Positions 59,933 through 64,000 of a stretch of DNA of 64,000 nt are shown piece after piece. The number at the start of each line of letters is the position of its first letter. The stretch's first letter is position 1. The notes beneath the pieces are model-generated. The model was not told the DNA's origin, ran no database searches, and saw nothing but the letters and a program-made list of their open reading frames with translations. Source of the stretch: Neolewinella agarilytica (GTDB taxonomy: Bacteria > Bacteroidota > Bacteroidia > Chitinophagales > Saprospiraceae); NCBI RefSeq assembly GCF_900110645.1, contig NZ_FOFB01000008.1:163454-227453 (forward strand), given 5' to 3'. A program made the position numbers and the translations under genes.

Positions 59933-62428
59933 TTAACGGCGAACGATTTTATGATGGCTCCAGCGTGTTCCGTCACTGGCTTCGAGCAGGTAAATGCCGG
60001 CGGGCAGGTCGCCGAGCTCCAGCCGGTCTGCGTTCGAGACTTCCCGCAGCAGGGCGCCGCTGAAAGAGAAAAGCCGGTAGCGGAGCACTTGGGTAGCGGA
60101 AAGCTGGCGCGGCCGCAGGTGCAAGGTTCCGTTCGTAGGGTTCGGGAAGACCTCGATGAGGGGCTCCTGCTGGGCGGGGTCATCGGTATTGGTCTGGAAG
60201 CCGGCAAAGCCAGCCAGGAGTGGGCGTAGCATGATGGCACCCGTAGTGGTGCCGCCCAGGCGCTGAAATCCGTTGCCAACGTCGAACCACTGTACTTCTT
60301 CAGGGCTGTTGTTCCGATCGAAACCCACGCCAATGGACCGGCTGGCGCTTTGCTGCTCCCAGCCTACCCAGAAGGCACCGGTGATCAGGTCAACGGGCGC
60401 ATCGAAGGTGTAGGTCGTGTAGCCCTGCAAGCTGTCGAGGTGGAAGTCTTCTGCGTACAGGATGGGGAAGTCTTCGCTGTAGATCAGGTCTGTCGGCATC
60501 GTATCTCCTGAATAGACAACGAGACGAATGTCCTGATCGCCCAGTCCACCTAACCCGCGCGGGATGCGTACCTGGATGCCCGTCAGCTGATCGTCCACAA
60601 AGGCATTGTATTCCTGCAGGATGGTGGTGCCGGACTGCCCTTCCAGCGTTACCTCAGCCGTGCCGTCATCGTAGGCCATGTATTCGCCGAAGCAGGTGGT
60701 GACGGAGGAGAAGTTATTGTCCGTAATACCGGGTTCGTAGGCACCTGAAGTCTCACCGTTGTTGTTGAAAAGATAAATGGTCTCCAGCTTGTGGGTCAGG
60801 TTTTCGTCGGCAACGGTCAGCAGATACCCGACAATGTCAGTATAAACCTTTCCTAGTTTTGAAAAGAGAATGGTCCGATCAAGTCGCTGCCCGGGAGCGA
60901 ACTCATTGTCGCCGGAGCCACCCGTTCCAAAAGCAGATGGTAGCAGTGGACTGGCCGCCACGGTAATGGGGTCATTACTGCCGCCCTGAACACGCAGCCT
61001 GGACAAACCATTGTCAACAGTAATATCATCCGTAGCCCCGGCGCTAAGGTTCTCCAGTATGAGGGTAATGGAATCACGGAAGAGCGCTTCGCCCCCAGCC
61101 TGCAGGTGCCGCATCGGGATGGCGGTGTAAGGCTCCGTCAGGTAAAAGGCCTCCGCCTGCAGGGCCAAATCCCGTGGTGGATTCTGTTCTGCGTCGAGCC
61201 TTACGTAGTCGAGGTGCCACATATCGACGGCGCCCACTTCGCTGCTTTTGTTGGCGAAGCGGAACTGAAAACCGTTGTAGAGCATCTCGTCAGGGATCGT
61301 CAGGGTGTACGACTCAAAGGGAAGGGGAGTGTTGTTTCCCGTCGTGATGGGGACGCCCTCTATTCGCAGGGCGGTAGACCAGTTGCCCTCCGGCGAAAGG
61401 AACTGCACGAGGAAACTGTCCTGTCGTTCGGGCCGGTTGCCCAGCCCCCGGGGCTGGAGCTGGAAGTGCAGGTTAACGCCGCTTTGGCCGGCCATGTTGA
61501 TGGGCGTGGAGGTCAGGTAATCCCGCGGAACGGGCGTACTGCTGCCGCTGGCGTAGGGCTTTCCGTCGAAGTCAACCGCGTCGAAGGTGGCCACCCCAAT
61601 GGAGGGTGGGCCGACGGCGAAGTTGCGGTTAATCAACACATCTTCGTTTTGCCACAGGTTGGCGGCGGGGCGGAAGTCGTTGTAGCTGAAATCATCGAAG
61701 AAGGGCAGGTCAACGGCTTCCCGGTCAATGGTAAAAGTAGCGCGGTAAACATCGCAGAGGCCGAAGGCGGTGCAGACGGTGACACAGACGGCGTCTTCGC
61801 CGCCGGCACGGGCGGCGACGTAGCGGAAATCATTGCCGCGGTCCATCCCTTCCAGGAAGGCGACGCGTTGCTCCCGGCCAGCGTAATCCGTTGCGCAGGT
61901 CTCGATCGTCCGGCAAATAGCCTCCGAAGGCAGCATCTCCCGTGGGACGCCAACTTCTACCACTCCGCCAGGCAGAACGATCCGGTTACCCAGGTCGATG
62001 GTCCGGCTATCGCGCCGGACAAGAATGCTAAGCGGAATGACTATGGCGCACTCGCCGGCTGCATTACAGGCGGTGAAACTCAGCTCATCTACGCCTTCCT
62101 CTGCACCTGCGTCCGCGCTATAGGTTAATGTGTCGTTGGCAAAAACGGCGGTACCGAAAGCGGCTTCCGCACAGCCTTCACAACTGTAGGTTATTCCGGG
62201 ACCGAGGCCGATGGTGTCCAGGTCCAGTTTAATGGTACGGCTTTCTCCCGCCTCGAATAACTCGTAAGCGTCGAGGCCAAAATCACCGCAATTTACTTTT
62301 GGCGTCAGGGGTGCCGGCAGGCTGTTGTCGGGGAAGTCGTAGCCCGAAAGCGGGACGAACTGCTGGGCAAAAAGAGGAGAAAAACCCAGCCCGAGGAAGA
62401 GGACCGGTAAGAGTAGTCGTACGTTCAT
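59933..62428 (-). CDS. Large T9SS-exported surface/secreted protein
   Basis: An 831-residue protein with a signal peptide (LLPVLFLGLGFSPLFAQ) and a C-terminal sorting domain (LIEVFPNPTNGTLHLRPRQLSAT ... LPAGIYLLEASDGTRWSHHKIVRR). Between them are several jelly-roll-like segments (for example FFDDFSYNDFRPAANLWQNEDVLINRNFAVGPPSIGVATFDAVDF) and proline-poor beta-rich stretches; no catalytic motif is visible. Cadherin-like or Ig-like repeats near the N-terminus (ANDTLTYSADAGAEEGVDELSFTACN) are suggested. Likely exported by T9SS and either attached to the cell surface or released. Two exact copies of the 17-bp word lie in the coding sequence. Confidence 0.88.
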   Translation of the reverse strand: MNVRLLLPVLFLGLGFSPLFAQQFVPLSGYDFPDNSLPAPLTPKVNCGDFGLDAYELFEAGESRTIKLDLDTIGLGPGITYSCEGCAEAAFGTAVFANDTLTYSADAGAEEGVDELSFTACNAAGECAIVIPLSILVRRDSRTIDLGNRIVLPGGVVEVGVPREMLPSEAICRTIETCATDYAGREQRVAFLEGMDRGNDFRYVAARAGGEDAVCVTVCTAFGLCDVYRATFTIDREAVDLPFFDDFSYNDFRPAANLWQNEDVLINRNFAVGPPSIGVATFDAVDFDGKPYASGSSTPVPRDYLTSTPINMAGQSGVNLHFQLQPRGLGNRPERQDSFLVQFLSPEGNWSTALRIEGVPITTGNNTPLPFESYTLTIPDEMLYNGFQFRFANKSSEVGAVDMWHLDYVRLDAEQNPPRDLALQAEAFYLTEPYTAIPMRHLQAGGEALFRDSITLILENLSAGATDDITVDNGLSRLRVQGGSNDPITVAASPLLPSAFGTGGSGDNEFAPGQRLDRTILFSKLGKVYTDIVGYLLTVADENLTHKLETIYLFNNNGETSGAYEPGITDNNFSSVTTCFGEYMAYDDGTAEVTLEGQSGTTILQEYNAFVDDQLTGIQVRIPRGLGGLGDQDIRLVVYSGDTMPTDLIYSEDFPILYAEDFHLDSLQGYTTYTFDAPVDLITGAFWVGWEQQSASRSIGVGFDRNNSPEEVQWFDVGNGFQRLGGTTTGAIMLRPLLAGFAGFQTNTDDPAQQEPLIEVFPNPTNGTLHLRPRQLSATQVLRYRLFSFSGALLREVSNADRLELGDLPAGIYLLEASDGTRWSHHKIVRR
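60106..60122 (-). repeat. Dispersed 17-bp word, exact copy, in coding sequence
   Basis: The minus strand reads GCACCTGCGGCCGCGCC, preceded by CCTT. It encodes LHLRPRQ at the beginning of the sorting domain of the T9SS-exported protein. Confidence 0.85.
62103..62119 (+). repeat. Dispersed 17-bp word (16/17), in coding sequence
   Basis: GCACCTGCGTCCGCGCT on the plus strand, coding on the minus strand for SADAGA near the N-terminal part of the T9SS-exported protein. Confidence 0.85.
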
Positions 62429-62567
62429 TATTTCACTTGGTATAGCGCCTGCCGGAGAATGGCCCCACGCGCAAGCTCTTAAACAACGCAGGAACGCGCA
62501 CTTTGGTGCGTGTTAGCAGATCATTGGCCTGAATTGAGAAGGAGGATTTCCTTAGCGCATTAATTAC

Positions 62568-62602
62568 GTTACCATCTACCGCCTACAACACTACCGACTA
62601 AT
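62568..62602. repeat. Degenerate 7-8-bp-period array at the clpX stop
   Basis: Units such as TTACCATC, TACCGCC, TACAACAC and TACCGAC run up to the stop codon of clpX. No inverted partner is seen. Confidence 0.45.
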
Positions 62603-63880
62603 CTACGCCGCCACTTTCAACATCTCCAGCATGCCGCCTTCAAGCTTGGCCTGGGCGTATGCCTTGTCGATGGTGAAGTGCTTGACGTCCTTCAGGCCGG
62701 GCATTTCGTACATCGCGTCCGTCATAACGGCTTCGCAGATGGAGCGCAGGCCGCGGGCACCGAGCTCGTATTCCAGGGCGGTAGCCGCCAGGTATTCGAT
62801 CACGTCTTCGGAGAAGGTCAGGTTGATACCTTCCAGGCGGAAGAGGTGCTGGTACTGACGCAGGAGGCTGTTGTGAGGCTCTACGAGGATGCGCTTCATG
62901 GCCTCCAGGTCGAGGGGCTTGAGGTAAGTAACCACGGGGAGGCGGCCGATCAGTTCGGGGATCATCCCGAAACGGCGTACATCTTTGTGGGTTACGTACT
63001 TCAGGAGGTCTTCTTCTTCGATCCGCTTCTGGTCGTTGCTGCCGAAGCCGATTACCTTGCTGTTCATCCGGCGGGCAATCACCTTTTCGATACCATCGAA
63101 GGCTCCGCCACAAATAAAGAGGATGTTCTCTGTATTAAGTTTTACGAGCTTTTGCTCAGGGTGCTTGCGGCCACCCTGGGGTGGGACCATCACGTCAGTC
63201 CCTTCCAGCATTTTAAGCATGGCTTGTTGTACGCCTTCTCCGCTTACGTCACGGGTGATGCTGGGGTTATCGCTCTTGCGGGCCACCTTGTCCATCTCGT
63301 CGATGTACACGATGCCACGCTCCGCAGCAGCTACATCATAATCACAAACCTGAAGCAAACGGCTCAGGATGCTTTCCACATCTTCCCCAACGTAACCTGC
63401 CTGCGTGAACACCGTAGCGTCAACGATGGCGAAGGGTACATCCAGAAACTTGGCGATGGTTTTAGCCAGCAGGGTTTTACCCGTGCCGGTACGACCGACG
63501 AGCAACAGGTTGCTTTTCTCAATTTGCACCTCATCGTCACTGGTGGGTGGGTGGCTGAGGCGCTTGTAGTGGTTGTAGACCGCTACGGAAATGATTTTCT
63601 TTGCTTGCTCCTGGCCGATTACGTACCGGTCCAGGTGTTCTTTGATGTTGCGGGGGGTAACGCCTTTGGGTAAGTTGAACTCCTTTGGAGACTTCATCTC
63701 CTCGACGGGTTCTGTCTCTTGTCTTACACCACCATACAGTTCCTCCTCTACAATCTCCTGAGCCTGCTCAACGCAGACTTCGCAAATGTGAGAATTCAGG
63801 CCGGCAACGAGCACCAGGGCTTCGCTTTTTCCGCGGCCGCAGAAGGCACAGTATACGTCTTGTCGTTTGCCTCGCATCAT
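62603..63880 (-). CDS. clpX: ATP-dependent Clp protease ATP-binding subunit ClpX
   Basis: The AAA+ unfoldase that feeds substrates to ClpP. A zinc-binding domain at the N-terminus uses Cys11, Cys14, Cys33 and Cys36 (YCAFCGRG ... HICEVC). It is followed by GVTPRNIKEHLDRYVIGQEQAKKIISVAVYNHYKRL, the Walker A GRTGTGKTLLAKTIA, the pore loop AGYVGED, Walker B GIVYIDEMDK, the SREGVQQAML-like GEGVQQAMLKMLEGTDV, and the C-terminal YELGARGLRSICEAVMTDAMYEMP. Length (425) is standard. The ClpP gene is not seen in this window; it may lie beyond the right edge. Confidence 0.97.
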   Translation of the reverse strand: MMRGKRQDVYCAFCGRGKSEALVLVAGLNSHICEVCVEQAQEIVEEELYGGVRQETEPVEEMKSPKEFNLPKGVTPRNIKEHLDRYVIGQEQAKKIISVAVYNHYKRLSHPPTSDDEVQIEKSNLLLVGRTGTGKTLLAKTIAKFLDVPFAIVDATVFTQAGYVGEDVESILSRLLQVCDYDVAAAERGIVYIDEMDKVARKSDNPSITRDVSGEGVQQAMLKMLEGTDVMVPPQGGRKHPEQKLVKLNTENILFICGGAFDGIEKVIARRMNSKVIGFGSNDQKRIEEEDLLKYVTHKDVRRFGMIPELIGRLPVVTYLKPLDLEAMKRILVEPHNSLLRQYQHLFRLEGINLTFSEDVIEYLAATALEYELGARGLRSICEAVMTDAMYEMPGLKDVKHFTIDKAYAQAKLEGGMLEMLKVAA

Positions 63881-63888
63881 AGTTTTAT

Positions 63889-63904
63889 AGTCAAGTAGTC
63901 AGAT
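63889..63904. repeat. Two octamers identical to units of the 46995 array
   Basis: AGTCAAGT and AGTCAGAT occur just upstream of the clpX start, the same two units (in swapped order) as at 47035-47050. It suggests that the octamer sequences travel between loci. Confidence 0.7.
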
Positions 63905-64000
63905 ACTGGACTTTAGCCATTTTTAAAGTAGAAACTCCGGCGAGTTGCATCTTCGAGGTATCTGACCACTTCGATTATGACAACCCTTCCTCCGGAGTTT

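Noticed and set aside
61106..62128. A 340-residue open frame on the plus strand
   Set aside because: It is antisense to the T9SS-exported protein, which has both a signal peptide and a sorting domain.
63977..64000. Possible start of a gene (ATG ACA ACC CTT...) at the right edge
   Set aside because: Only eight codons are visible, so it cannot be called.

Overview
The window is a chromosomal stretch of a gliding, type IX secretion (T9SS) bacterium of the phylum Bacteroidota, most like the Saprospiraceae/Lewinella group. Evidence: a gldD gene, three secreted proteins with T9SS sorting domains, a GLPGLI/outer-membrane-barrel pair, DUF2911, a TPR-CHAT protein, many lipoproteins with short lipoboxes, TAnnTTTG-type promoter elements and no obvious Shine-Dalgarno rule. 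I found no rRNA, tRNA, CRISPR array, prophage or complete insertion sequence.

Layout. 1-8 kb: end of a DUF1501 T9SS protein, an AT-rich orphan gene, adenine deaminase, an operon (Gfo/Idh oxidoreductase, lipoprotein, WcaJ-type sugar phosphotransferase) and a DJ-1/PfpI lipoprotein. 8-20 kb: YceI lipoprotein and pentose-phosphate genes (gnd, rpiB, zwf). Between them lie an AT-rich islet (Cys-rich secreted protein, GLPGLI protein, outer-membrane barrel), a 167-bp MITE-like element with a 10-bp target duplication, and two tandem paralogous membrane proteins in an operon with rpiB. 20-30 kb: sodium:solute symporter, SNF2-family ATPase coupled to gldD, a conserved unknown gene, and a sigma factor/anti-sigma-like pair. 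30-46 kb: MazEF-type module, ClpB with a charged tail, a kinase-like protein, ABC-F ATPase, cupin, TPR-CHAT protein, VOC protein, glycyl-tRNA synthetase, HAD phosphatase and a DUF1444-like protein. 46-64 kb: membrane AraC regulator, sugar dehydrogenase lipoprotein, small secreted proteins, hisF and hisIE, YqeY, an M36 metallopeptidase, a GHL10 glycosidase, DUF2911, free-methionine sulfoxide reductase, rhodanese, a T9SS-exported protein and clpX.

The genes themselves are mostly ordinary. The unusual content is the repeat landscape. First, a 17-bp word, GCACCTGCGNCNGCGCC, occurs 11 times exactly (first 16 positions) and about 7 more times with one or two changes. About half the copies are intergenic and half are inside coding sequence, including two signal peptides, and several intergenic copies directly abut stop codons. 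Second, arrays with an 8-bp period sit at gene ends. The unit differs from locus to locus, and four loci form long inverted-repeat hairpins, two of which share a 14-bp loop motif. Third, there are the MITE and a palindrome present in two copies. These are the best candidates for something undescribed.
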